A stretch of DNA of 22,513 nucleotides from a virus: positions 1-22,513 of IMG/VR virus record IMGVR_UViG_3300042934_000188; one strand, given 5' to 3'. Below the pieces are notes generated by a model. The model worked only from the letters and a program-made list of their open reading frames with translations. It made no database searches and was not told where the DNA came from. Below, in pieces: positions 8,218-15,486 of this stretch. The translations under genes and the position numbers were made by a program. Numbering within the stretch: the first letter of the stretch is position 1; the number at the start of each line of letters is the position of its first letter.

Positions 8218-8424
8218 ATGGCGAAGCGTAAGCAGCCGGCGAAACCGGCCGCATCGGGTCACATCGTGCTCGAGGACGCGCACGGAACCCGGGTGACGGT
8301 GACCGAAGCGCATTGGCGTCGCTGGATGGCGGCGCTCTCACAAACCTTCCGCCCCGTGGCGGAGACACCGGACACATCCGTGTCCATTGAGCCGCCCACG
8401 GGCGACAAGACAGAGGAGAACTGA
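8218..8424 (+). CDS. Small hypothetical tail-region protein
   Basis: A 68-aa protein just before the major tail gene. It has a Lys/Pro/Ala-rich start (MAKRKQPAKPAASGH), a short strand-helix core (IVLEDAHGTRVTVTEAHWRRWMAALSQTF) and an acidic tail (PPTGDKTEEN). The core resembles small proteins found before the tube gene in other actinophages, but I cannot name a function. The start is set by AAGGGGG at 8206-8212 in front of ATG 8218; an upstream in-frame ATG at 8137 would run through the hairpin and the previous gene's end and is less likely. It ends one base before the next ATG. Confidence 0.7.
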   Translation: MAKRKQPAKPAASGHIVLEDAHGTRVTVTEAHWRRWMAALSQTFRPVAETPDTSVSIEPPTGDKTEEN

Positions 8425-8425
8425 C

Positions 8426-8908
8426 ATGGCTCTTGAGGACGTTCCCCAGTCCGTGAACTGGGACGACAACCTTCGCATCACATGGACTGCGGAGGCCGAC
8501 GACCCGAAGTCCGCGGCGGACCTCATTGCGGGCGTCGACCTGACGTACTCGCTGAAGACGCTCACGCGCACGATCAACGAGGCCCGGATCGAAGACCCGC
8601 GGCTGACGCTGAAGCAGATCCTTGAGCGTCCCGGCAAGATCACGGAGACCGTCGAGGTGCAGTACGTGTTCGGTGACGACGCGGATGTTGCTGCGGCGAC
8701 GCTGATTCAGGGCACGAAGGGTCATCTGACGCTTCGGTACTCGCTTCCGAACTCGACGGTTTGGGCTGCGGCGCAGGTTGTCGATGTCATCACCGTTGAG
8801 TGTGGCAAGCAGCGTAAGGACTCGCCCGTTGAGAACGGTGTGCAGACCCTGACGCAGACGCTGTTCGTGATCGACATCACTGAGGACGACGTCGCGATCG
8901 CTGCGTGA
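8426..8908 (+). CDS. Major tail (tube) protein
   Basis: A 160-aa protein placed between the tail terminator and the frameshifted chaperones, the standard position for the tube subunit. The sequence is beta-rich with one central helix (DPRLTLKQILERPGKITE), as in gpV-type tube folds; the hexamer stacks along the tape measure to make the tail. ATG 8426 has a strong GAGGAG site (8413-8418). It is followed directly by a strong hairpin, a frequent arrangement that limits read-through into the chaperones. It is shorter than many tube proteins and lacks an Ig-like add-on domain. Confidence 0.82.
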   Translation: MALEDVPQSVNWDDNLRITWTAEADDPKSAADLIAGVDLTYSLKTLTRTINEARIEDPRLTLKQILERPGKITETVEVQYVFGDDADVAAATLIQGTKGHLTLRYSLPNSTVWAAAQVVDVITVECGKQRKDSPVENGVQTLTQTLFVIDITEDDVAIAA

Positions 8909-8913
8909 TTGAT

Positions 8914-8951
8914 CCGGCATGGGTGGGTTCTCCACCGTCCACCCATGCCGG
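8914..8951 (+). terminator. Strong hairpin terminator after the tail tube gene
   Basis: CCGGCATGGGTGG (8914-8926) and CCACCCATGCCGG (8939-8951) form a perfect 13-bp stem with a 12-base loop. The following CTTCATT is only modestly T-rich. It probably reduces transcription after the highly expressed tube gene. Confidence 0.75.
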
Positions 8952-8998
8952 CTTCATTCCCGGTGGAGAGTTCCAGACGACGACGAGGAACCTTCAAC

Positions 8999-9316
8999 AT
9001 GTATGTACGCACAGGAGAACGGCACGGCTATTCACAGGCCGACGCAACTCACCCCGAGAACCAATTCGCCTTCACCGTCTCGCCTCTCCCGGTTCGGGAC
9101 TGGGCAGACACAGCGCTGAAGGCAGCGCAGGACGCCTATTTCGCTGAATGGCCGGAGGAGCGCAAGCGTGCCTCCTCGCTGCTGTGGCGCATCGAGAAGG
9201 TCGGCGGGTACGAAGACCCGACCCTCAGCATCGCTATCGGCCACAACAGTCTGGATGCCCAGGCTGTCTCTGACGCGGCGATGAAGGCGCTCCGCCGAAA
9301 CATCCGGGGGGCGTGA
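8999..9316 (+). CDS. Stand-alone copy of the tail chaperone T-domain
   Basis: A 105-aa protein. Residues about 9-70 (HGYSQADATHPENQFAF ... RDWADTALKAAQDAY ... LLWRIEK) align with the extreme C-terminus of the frameshifted chaperone encoded downstream (HGYTVAEATDPDNQFAF ... QDWAMRAMNQARAAY ... LVWDVQK), with roughly 27 identities over about 58 positions counted by hand. So this is a paralogue of the part of the chaperone normally made only by frameshifting. A role in tail assembly is inferred from that and from its place between the tube and chaperone genes. ATG 8999 follows GAGGAA (8985-8990); an upstream ATG at 8909 would cross the terminator hairpin. Its stop overlaps the next ATG. Confidence 0.75.
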   Translation: MYVRTGERHGYSQADATHPENQFAFTVSPLPVRDWADTALKAAQDAYFAEWPEERKRASSLLWRIEKVGGYEDPTLSIAIGHNSLDAQAVSDAAMKALRRNIRGA

Positions 9317-9732
9317 TGAGCATTCAGGAACTGATTGAGAAGGCCCGGGCGGAGGCGGCTACACCCGTCACCGACTCGGCGAACGTGGTTGTTGGCGGCG
9401 AGATGGTCGCGCTGACATTCACGAAACTGCTGGGTGCGGAGTGGTCCGCGATCACTGCTATCAACCCGCCCCGCAAGGGTGCACAGCTCGACTCGAACCT
9501 GGGTTACAACCTCGACGCTGCGGCTGGTGCTTACCCAGTCGACAAGCTGACGGTAGCGGGTGAGCATCCCACCGCAGCGGAGTGGGTTGAACTGTACGGG
9601 CTTCTGGACTCCCCGTGGCGGGAGACCATCGCCCTGAAACTGTGGGGACTGAACCAGCAGGGGCCTGCGGCGAAGATTCTTACACTGGGAAAAGCTTCCT
9701 CGGGGGCCGGTTCCAGGAAGAAGCGGAACTAG
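9316..9732 (+). CDS. Tail assembly chaperone G
   Basis: A 138-aa unshifted product of the chaperone pair. These proteins coat the tape measure and recruit tube subunits during tail building; they are not in the finished virion. It is a compact alpha/beta protein with a C-terminal Lys/Arg-rich tail (GAGSRKKRN) that is reached only when no frameshift occurs. The start is ATG 9316 (GTG 9313 is adjacent and in frame) after a G-rich site at 9306-9311. The slippery heptamer lies near its end, at codons 125-126. Position before the tape measure gene supports the call. Confidence 0.85.
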   Translation: MSIQELIEKARAEAATPVTDSANVVVGGEMVALTFTKLLGAEWSAITAINPPRKGAQLDSNLGYNLDAAAGAYPVDKLTVAGEHPTAAEWVELYGLLDSPWRETIALKLWGLNQQGPAAKILTLGKASSGAGSRKKRN

Positions 9733-10091
9733 CCCTCGAGATAGGTGTCTCACCGCGCCGGCTGTCTGGTTGGGAACCGGCCGAGGTGACGACTTACGAG
9801 TACGACGGTGACCGTCTGGTGAGTTCGGTGACGATCCGTGAGGCGGAGTTCTCGCCCCTGGATGTTGCTGCGTTGCTTGAGGCGCGTCGTCGTGCACGGG
9901 TTCGGCGTGGCCCGCACGGGTACACGGTCGCGGAGGCGACTGACCCGGACAACCAGTTCGCGTTTGTGGCTAAGCCGCGTCAGGACTGGGCGATGCGTGC
10001 GATGAATCAGGCGCGTGCGGCTTACGAAGCGGAGAACCCGAAGGCTACCGATCTGGGTTCGCTGGTGTGGGACGTGCAGAAACGATCGTGA
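9316..10091 (+). CDS. Tail assembly chaperone G-T, -1 frameshift fusion
   Basis: The fusion is read 9316-9692, then re-read from base 9690 in the -1 frame to 10091, giving about 258 aa. The added T part starts SFLGGRFQEEAELALEIGVSP and carries GWEPAEVTTYEYDGDRL, a conserved feature of actinophage T extensions. The shift site G-GGA-AAA (9687-9693) is in the correct phase. The last about 60 residues are the domain duplicated as the separate gene at 8999-9316. As in lambda gpGT, the minor fusion form would bridge tape measure and tube protein. The end overlaps an antisense small membrane gene by 47 bases. Confidence 0.85.
9687..9720 (+). other. Programmed -1 ribosomal frameshift site
   Basis: GGGAAAA at 9687-9693 is read in the zero frame as ctG-GGA-AAA, exactly the X-XXY-YYZ arrangement. 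A stem CTTCCT (9695-9700) with AGGAAG (9715-9720) begins one base later and may stimulate slippage, although the spacing is shorter than the usual 5-9 bases. The -1 frame is open through 10091 while the zero frame stops at 9732. Confidence 0.85.
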
Positions 10092-10239
10092 ACACACCGA
10101 TGACCAGCAGCACCCATGAGGGCGTGTAGAGCCACAGGGTTCGTAGCAGGTCCAGTCCGAGGGTCATGTAGACCGTCACGCCGGCGAGCAGCACGGCGAC
10201 CGCTATTAGTGCTGCGCCCGTGACGGTCTTTGCCCTCAT
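10045..10239 (-). CDS. Small two-TM membrane protein on the opposite strand
   Basis: A 64-aa protein with two hydrophobic segments, about 8-28 (TGAALIAVAVLLAGVTVYMTL) and 38-54 (LYTPSWVLLVIGVFTIV), and a short polar C-terminus. It fills the 198-base gap between the chaperone stop and the tape measure start and overlaps the chaperone end by 47 bases, antisense to all its neighbours. No clear Shine-Dalgarno is seen; a -10-like TACTGT ends 9 bases before the ATG on the minus strand, so a near-leaderless mRNA is possible. It could be a lysogeny-expressed or superinfection-exclusion protein, but no family is recognised. The hydrophobic pattern in an otherwise unexplained gap is the main support. 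Confidence 0.5.
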   Translation of the reverse strand: MRAKTVTGAALIAVAVLLAGVTVYMTLGLDLLRTLWLYTPSWVLLVIGVFTIVSARPTPANPDR

Positions 10240-10289
10240 GCAACCGAACAGTACCGGACTGCCGGTCGAGATACATCCCTGGAGGGTGC

Positions 10290-12971
10290 ATGACTAGGCA
10301 GGTCAAGGCAGAACTTTCGATCGGGTACCAGCAGTACGTCGATGGGATGAACAAGGCCGCGAAGGCGACCCGTGAGACGGCTACTGAGGCTCAGAAGCTT
10401 GCGGAGCAGCGGGAGGCGTTCACGCTCCTTGGTCGCACTGCGCTGGCGTCGGGTGCGGTTATCGCGGCCGGGCTGGGTGTTGCGGTCGCGAAGTTCGGAG
10501 AGTTCGACCAGGCGATGTCGAACGTTGCGGCGACTGGTGAGGATGCGCGCGACAACATTGAGGGTCTGCGTGATGCGGCGCTTGAGGCTGGCGCTACGAC
10601 GGTGTTCTCTGCCACGGAGTCGGCGAACGCGATCGAGGAACTGGCGAAGGCTGGTCTTGGGGCGTCGGAGATCCTGGGTGGTGCGCTGACGGGGTCTCTG
10701 GACCTTGCTGCGGCTGCTGGTATCGGTGTGGCGGAGGCCGCGGAGATCGCTGCCACTACCCTTCAGCAGTTCAACCTTGACGGTAGTGACGCGACGCATG
10801 TTGCTGACCTTCTGGCTGCGGGTGCGGGCAAGGCTATGGGTGACGTGGGCGACATGTCGCAGGCGCTCGCGCAGGCCGGCCTCGTCTCCGATCAGTTCGG
10901 TGTGTCCGTTGAGGAGACGGTGGGTTCTCTGTCGGCGTTCGCGTCTGCCGGCCTGCTGGGTTCTGACGCTGGTACGTCGTTCCGGACGATGCTTCTGCGT
11001 CTCGCGAACCCGACTGATGAGGTCCGCGATCTCATGAAGGAGATCGGGTTCGAGGCGTACAACGCGCAGGGCCAGTTCATTGGACTGGCGGGTCTGGCCG
11101 GCGAGCTCGAGACGTCCCTTGAGGGGATGACGGACGAGCAGAAGCAGACCACTCTGGCGATGATCTTCGGGCAGGACGCGATCCGTGGTGCGACGGTTCT
11201 CTACGAAGAGGGCGCGGAGGGTATCAAGGACTGGACTGAGAAGGTTGACGATGCGGGGTATGCGGCGGAGACTGCGGCGACCAAGCTCGACAACCTGAAG
11301 GGCGACTGGGAGGCGCTGAACGGCGCCGTCGACACTGCTCTGATTTCGATGGGTGAGGCGGCGGATGGACCCCTGCGGTTCTTCACGCAGGGTCTCACGA
11401 CCCTCGTGGACAAGTTCAACGAGATGCCTGCGGCGGGTCAGCAGGCCGTGTTCTGGCTTGGTGCTGTCGGTAGTGCGGCGGGTATCGCGTATGGCGCGTA
11501 TCTGCTGCTGATCCCGAAGGTTGCTGAGTTCAACGCGGCGCTCGAGCTGATGAGCCCGCGCACTCAGTCTGTCGCGAAGGGTCTCAGCACGATTGCGAAG
11601 ATCGGTGGCGGGGCGATTGCTGGTCTCGCGGTCGGCGTTGTGGCCTTGGATGCTCTCACTCAGGCGCTGAAGGACATCGGACCGGAGGCGGAGGAAGTCG
11701 ATAACAAGGTGACGTCCGCCAGGAACGCGGTGGATCTTCTGGCTTCCTCTGCTGGCAAGTTCGGCGGGTCCGGGATTGAACTCGCCACGAAGCAACTCGA
11801 AGAGCTGGGTGCTGTGCTGGAACGCGGCGGCGCTACCGGTGCAGGCGACATCATCGGGAACTCGACGATCTCGAATCTGCAACTGCTGGGTACCGAGCTC
11901 GGGAAGATCGCTGATTCGGACCTTCCTGCGGCGCAGCGGCAGTTCCGCCTTCTTGCGGATGCGGCGAACCTGACTGAGAAGCAGCAGTTGCTTCTGTTGG
12001 ATCAGATGCCCGCATACAAGTCGGCTCTGACCGAGCAGGCGACCGCTGCGGGTGTCGCGGCTGATGGTCAGGAGCTTCTTGACCTTGCTCTTGGTCAGTC
12101 TGAAGAGTCCACCAAGGAGAACGAGGACGCGCTGCGTGCGCTTGCTGGTCAGGCTCAACTTACGGGCGAAGAGGTTGACGGGCTCGCGGACCAGATCCGC
12201 AATTTCGGGTCCGCAACGATCAGTGTCAAAGAGGCTCAGTCGCAGTTGCAGCAGTCTCTTGATGACCTGACGGCGTCGGTGGCGGAGAACGGTGCGACGC
12301 TCGATCTGAACGAGCAGGCCGGTCGGGATAACCAGGCTGCGCTGATTGATCTTTCGGAGGCTTCTAAGGAACTTGCGGCGTCTACATATGAGCTCACGGG
12401 TTCTGAGGAAGAGGCCAAGCGGGTTGTTCAGGAGGGCCGTGAGGAACTGATCCGACAGTTGGAACAGTTTGGTCTTACGGGGCAGGCTGCGGAGGACTAT
12501 GCGGATGAGCTCGGGCTGATTCCGGAGAACATCGAGACGTTCGTCAATGTGCACACGGAGGCGGCGTCCACGAAGTTGAACGATTGGTTGCGGTCGTTTA
12601 ATGGCCGTCAGGTCACGTTCAGTGCGGCGGTTACGGGGCAGTCGGCTCCGGTTGGTACGGGGACGGTTCTGCTTCCGGGTCGTGCTGGTGGTGGTGCGAT
12701 ATCTGGTCCTGGCGGGCCGACGGACGACGGCGCCGGGGTGTATGCCCTGTCGAACGGTGAGCACGTGATGACTGCGGCGGATGTGGCCGCGATGGGTGGT
12801 CAGCATGCAGTTTACGCGTGGCGCGACTCCCTGCATTCAGGCGGCGGTGGCGGGGCGGCACGGACCGTACAGCCGATCACGCAGAACATCTATCCGCAGC
12901 CGGGGATGAGTGAAGAGCAGATCGGGCGTGCCGCGGCGCGAAGCCTCGAGTTCGAGATGAGGAGCTCATGA
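10290..12971 (+). CDS. Tape measure protein
   Basis: An 893-aa protein, the largest here. It sets tail length and is ejected during infection. The N-terminal region has a helix-rich segment, then a TP901-type tail-tape core (about 65-330) with FGEFDQAMSNVAATGEDARDN, ATTVFSATESANAIEELAKAGL and GTSFRTMLLRLANP. Hydrophobic segments lie near 50-68, 382-405 and 435-455, which could enter the host membrane. The C-terminal region has a GGG-rich linker and an ITQNIYPQPGMSEEQIGRAAARSL ending. The start is ATG 10290 after GGAGGG (10281-10286), not the upstream ATG 10230. At the general ratio of about 0.15 nm per residue the tail would be near 130 nm. It overlaps the next gene by ATGA. Confidence 0.93.
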   Translation: MTRQVKAELSIGYQQYVDGMNKAAKATRETATEAQKLAEQREAFTLLGRTALASGAVIAAGLGVAVAKFGEFDQAMSNVAATGEDARDNIEGLRDAALEAGATTVFSATESANAIEELAKAGLGASEILGGALTGSLDLAAAAGIGVAEAAEIAATTLQQFNLDGSDATHVADLLAAGAGKAMGDVGDMSQALAQAGLVSDQFGVSVEETVGSLSAFASAGLLGSDAGTSFRTMLLRLANPTDEVRDLMKEIGFEAYNAQGQFIGLAGLAGELETSLEGMTDEQKQTTLAMIFGQDAIRGATVLYEEGAEGIKDWTEKVDDAGYAAETAATKLDNLKGDWEALNGAVDTALISMGEAADGPLRFFTQGLTTLVDKFNEMPAAGQQAVFWLGAVGSAAGIAYGAYLLLIPKVAEFNAALELMSPRTQSVAKGLSTIAKIGGGAIAGLAVGVVALDALTQALKDIGPEAEEVDNKVTSARNAVDLLASSAGKFGGSGIELATKQLEELGAVLERGGATGAGDIIGNSTISNLQLLGTELGKIADSDLPAAQRQFRLLADAANLTEKQQLLLLDQMPAYKSALTEQATAAGVAADGQELLDLALGQSEESTKENEDALRALAGQAQLTGEEVDGLADQIRNFGSATISVKEAQSQLQQSLDDLTASVAENGATLDLNEQAGRDNQAALIDLSEASKELAASTYELTGSEEEAKRVVQEGREELIRQLEQFGLTGQAAEDYADELGLIPENIETFVNVHTEAASTKLNDWLRSFNGRQVTFSAAVTGQSAPVGTGTVLLPGRAGGGAISGPGGPTDDGAGVYALSNGEHVMTAADVAAMGGQHAVYAWRDSLHSGGGGGAARTVQPITQNIYPQPGMSEEQIGRAAARSLEFEMRSS

Positions 12972-13402
12972 GCATCACGGCGACGGTTGGGGGTTTGACG
13001 TTTCAGGCTGGTGGTGCTGCGGCGACGTACACGATCGCAGAGAACGGGCTTGAGGGCTGGTTCGTGGGTGGTACGTCGATGCGTCGTGAGTATGTGGACC
13101 GCCCCAACCATCCCGGGCAGTTCGCGACACCGGGTTACCTGTCGGGTCGTATCGTCATCCTCTCCGGGAAGGTGCTGGGGACTGGTGATGAGGAGGCGTT
13201 TGAGGACGCCCTGGATGCTCTCGATGGGCTTCTGGCGGATGGGGGTTCGGACACTCTGACGGTGACGACTCCGAAGGGTGCGAAGACGGCGACGGTGTTC
13301 CGGTATGGGGAGCCGCAGTTGCGGATTGTCGTGTACGGGTCGGTTGCTGAGTATCAGATCCAGTTGTGGGCGCCTGATCCGGAGAAGGTGGTTGTTCCGT
13401 GA
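12968..13402 (+). CDS. Distal tail protein (Dit-like)
   Basis: A 144-aa protein encoded immediately after the tape measure (ATGA overlap), the usual place for Dit, the hub joining tube and tail tip. The sequence is almost entirely beta-strand (SITATVGGLTFQAGG ... YLSGRIVILSGKVLG ... RIVVYGSVAEYQIQLWAPDPEK), matching the N-terminal domain shape of Dit proteins, including the GYLSGRIVILSGKV strand pair and the LWAPDP ending common in actinophage tail proteins. Its own stop overlaps the next GTG. Only the core domain appears to be present; there is no obvious carbohydrate-binding insertion. Confidence 0.75.
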   Translation: MSITATVGGLTFQAGGAAATYTIAENGLEGWFVGGTSMRREYVDRPNHPGQFATPGYLSGRIVILSGKVLGTGDEEAFEDALDALDGLLADGGSDTLTVTTPKGAKTATVFRYGEPQLRIVVYGSVAEYQIQLWAPDPEKVVVP

Positions 13403-14499
13403 CGTGGTCTTACTGGTTTTGCGACACGTTGACGGGTGAGAAGCAGCTTGAGGTTGAGCCGGCGTCGGGTTCGTGGTCGCGCCGGCTGAATGTGACCCAG
13501 TCGGGGTCGCACGTGTTCTCGCTGGGTGATCGTGCGTTGTCTCGGGCGACGTGGCGTGCGTTGACGGAGACGTGGAACCGGGTTCTGGTGCAGTGCTGGG
13601 ATGACGTTCCGGTGTATGCGGGTGTTGTGACGGGGCGCCCGTATGACCGTGATACGCAGATGTTGACGGTGCAGCACACGGATATCCGGTCGTGGTTTTC
13701 GTACCGGTACCCCTTCGGTGTGGCGGGGTATTCGGATGTGTCGCTGGTTCCGGGGAATCTGACGATCACGTCTAAGTCGTTGGTGTCGGCGGTTGGTCTG
13801 GTGTTGGACGCGGGGTTGAAGGGGCCGATTGGTGCCCCGTATGCCATCTACCCACTGCCTATCACGCTTCCGTCGCTGGTGGAGTCTGGGTCGTTCTCTG
13901 CGGTGTATGAGAACTACAACTTTCAGCGGGTGGCGGACATTCTTGACGATTTGCAGGGGTTGGATGGTGGGCCGGATGTGGAGTTCGCTCCGCAATGGTC
14001 TGGTTCGGACACGCTCGAGTGGGTGACGCGTGCTGGTGCGTTGACTGGTGGCACGTTCGACTTTGATTTGACGTCTGCGGATTCGCCTGTGTCGTCGTAC
14101 AGGTCGTCTGAGGACGGGTTGAAGCAGGTTACGGGTGTGTTCGGTATCGGTCAGGGTTACGGGTTGACGATGGCTGTTGGTGGTACGGCGAATGCGTTGC
14201 CGTATGTGATTCCGGCTCGGGATACGACGTATCCGGTGAAGATGGCGACTACTCCGGGTCAGGCTGGGGATTTGGCGTTTGCGCGGGTGCAGAAGTACAA
14301 GTACGCGACGGTTCAGCCGGAGCTCACTGTGCTTGCGACGGAGGTGTCTCCTACGGATCTTGTGCTGGGTTCGACGATCACGGTGACGGATTCGGATGAC
14401 CCGTTCCTTCTTGATGGGCCTACGGATTTCCGGCTCATCGGGTTGTCGGGTGGGGTGGGCGATTCTTTGACTCTCACTATCGAGGAGGAGTTTGTCTGA
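13399..14499 (+). CDS. Minor tail protein, tail-tip hub (gp27/Gp37-like)
   Basis: A 366-aa protein following Dit, starting at GTG 13399 that overlaps the previous stop. It begins MTWSYWFCDTLTGEKQLEVEPASGSW, has many short beta-strands, and includes an RAGALTGGTFDFDLTSADSPVSSY region and a C-terminal DLVLGSTITVTDSDDPFLLDGPTDFRLIG segment. This layout resembles the tail-associated hub proteins (ReqiPepy6 Gp37-like / gp27-like) that follow Dit in actinophages. No peptidase or glycosidase motif is visible, so cell-wall digestion is not claimed. Wobble T is frequent here compared with the C-rich capsid gene. Confidence 0.72.
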   Translation: MTWSYWFCDTLTGEKQLEVEPASGSWSRRLNVTQSGSHVFSLGDRALSRATWRALTETWNRVLVQCWDDVPVYAGVVTGRPYDRDTQMLTVQHTDIRSWFSYRYPFGVAGYSDVSLVPGNLTITSKSLVSAVGLVLDAGLKGPIGAPYAIYPLPITLPSLVESGSFSAVYENYNFQRVADILDDLQGLDGGPDVEFAPQWSGSDTLEWVTRAGALTGGTFDFDLTSADSPVSSYRSSEDGLKQVTGVFGIGQGYGLTMAVGGTANALPYVIPARDTTYPVKMATTPGQAGDLAFARVQKYKYATVQPELTVLATEVSPTDLVLGSTITVTDSDDPFLLDGPTDFRLIGLSGGVGDSLTLTIEEEFV

Positions 14500-15113
14500 T
14501 GGTTGCCTACGACAATCCGGGTAGTGAGATGGCTGACCTGATGCGGCGTGTCCGGTTTTTGGAGACGCAGTCGGGTGCGGATGGGGCGGGGTTTGACAGC
14601 GACCATCCGGGTTCCGGATCTAATTCGGTTCAGTTGGGACCGGATGACGCTAGTGCTTCTGGTACTAACGCGGTGGCTATCGGGCGTGCGGCGGATGCGT
14701 CTGGGTATGACTCGGTTGCTGTTGGGCGTGTTGCGCAGGCTACCGGTTCCGACTTTGCGACCGCTGTTGGTGCGTTTTCGTACGCGGATGCGGAGAACGC
14801 GACCGCCCTGGGTGCTTCCACGTCTGTTGAGGGTGTGGATGGTACGGCGGTGGGTTTCCACACGATCATCCCGTTTGGGATGTCGCATTCGTCCGCGTTT
14901 GGTGCGGATGCTCAGCCGACTAAGTCGAATCAGGTGCGGCTGGGTGATTCGACGGATGAGGTGTCGGTGGCGGGTCGGTTGAACGTGACTACGCGTACCC
15001 CTTCGAGCTCGGCGGATACGCAGGGCACTACCCGCGATATTGCGTGGGATGACAACTACATCTATGTGAAGACGTCGGCGGGTTGGAAACGATCCGCCCT
15101 GTCCACGTTCTAA
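14499..15113 (+). CDS. Tail protein with YadA-like head repeats
   Basis: A 204-aa protein. After a short helical start (SEMADLMRRVRFLETQ) there are successive about 14-residue repeats of the form NAVAIGRAADASGYDSVAVG, RVAQATGSDFATAVG, AFSYADAENATALG (about residues 62-120). This is the AxG/xAxA/SGxxS signature of trimeric autotransporter (YadA) heads, which fold as a left-handed beta-roll trimer. The C-terminal part (DNYIYVKTSAGWKRSALSTF) resembles an end cap. In a phage tail it is most likely a trimeric fibre or receptor-contact part. ATG 14499 has GAGGAGGAG (14482-14490) and shares one base with the previous stop. Confidence 0.78.
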   Translation: MVAYDNPGSEMADLMRRVRFLETQSGADGAGFDSDHPGSGSNSVQLGPDDASASGTNAVAIGRAADASGYDSVAVGRVAQATGSDFATAVGAFSYADAENATALGASTSVEGVDGTAVGFHTIIPFGMSHSSAFGADAQPTKSNQVRLGDSTDEVSVAGRLNVTTRTPSSSADTQGTTRDIAWDDNYIYVKTSAGWKRSALSTF

Positions 15114-15132
15114 GCCTGTTGAGGGGACTGTA

Positions 15133-15486
15133 ATGGCTGAACTGGCCCAACTGCCGGGGGTGTTGGATCTGCGCATCTACCGGGGTGATGACTCGAACTT
15201 TCAGGTGACGATGACGGATACGGAGTCTGGTGACCCTTTGGTGTTGCCGACGACGGGGTGGCGTGCACAGGTGCGTCTGGACACGGCCGCTACGAGTGAG
15301 ATCCTGTTTTCGTTGACGGTTGACGCGTCGGATGCTGCGACGGGTGTCATTGGTCTGTCGGTCGTGGGTACGGATACGGCTGAGATCGAGGGGCCGGTGT
15401 ACTGGGATCTGGAGAACACGGACCTGGACCGCACGTACCTCGCGGGGAAGATCAAACTGTCGGGGCAGGTGAGCCGCGATGAGTGA
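15133..15486 (+). CDS. Small tail-tip beta-sandwich protein (LtfC/BppU-N-like)
   Basis: A 117-aa protein with the pattern LDLRIYRGDDSNFQVTMTDTESGDPLVLPTTGWRAQVRL, a recurring N-terminal domain of phage baseplate or long-tail-fibre attachment proteins (LtfC or BppU-N type). The end IEGPVYWDLENTD...YLAGKIKLSGQVSRDE fits the same beta-sandwich. It likely connects the fibre encoded next to the tail tip. GAGGGG (15121-15126) precedes ATG 15133, and the end overlaps the fibre gene by 8 bases. The family assignment is from pattern recall. Confidence 0.7.
   Translation: MAELAQLPGVLDLRIYRGDDSNFQVTMTDTESGDPLVLPTTGWRAQVRLDTAATSEILFSLTVDASDAATGVIGLSVVGTDTAEIEGPVYWDLENTDLDRTYLAGKIKLSGQVSRDE

Noticed and set aside
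10236-12836. 866-codon minus-strand reading frame opposite the tape measure
   Set aside because: Arg-rich shadow of the tape measure gene, with no domain pattern.
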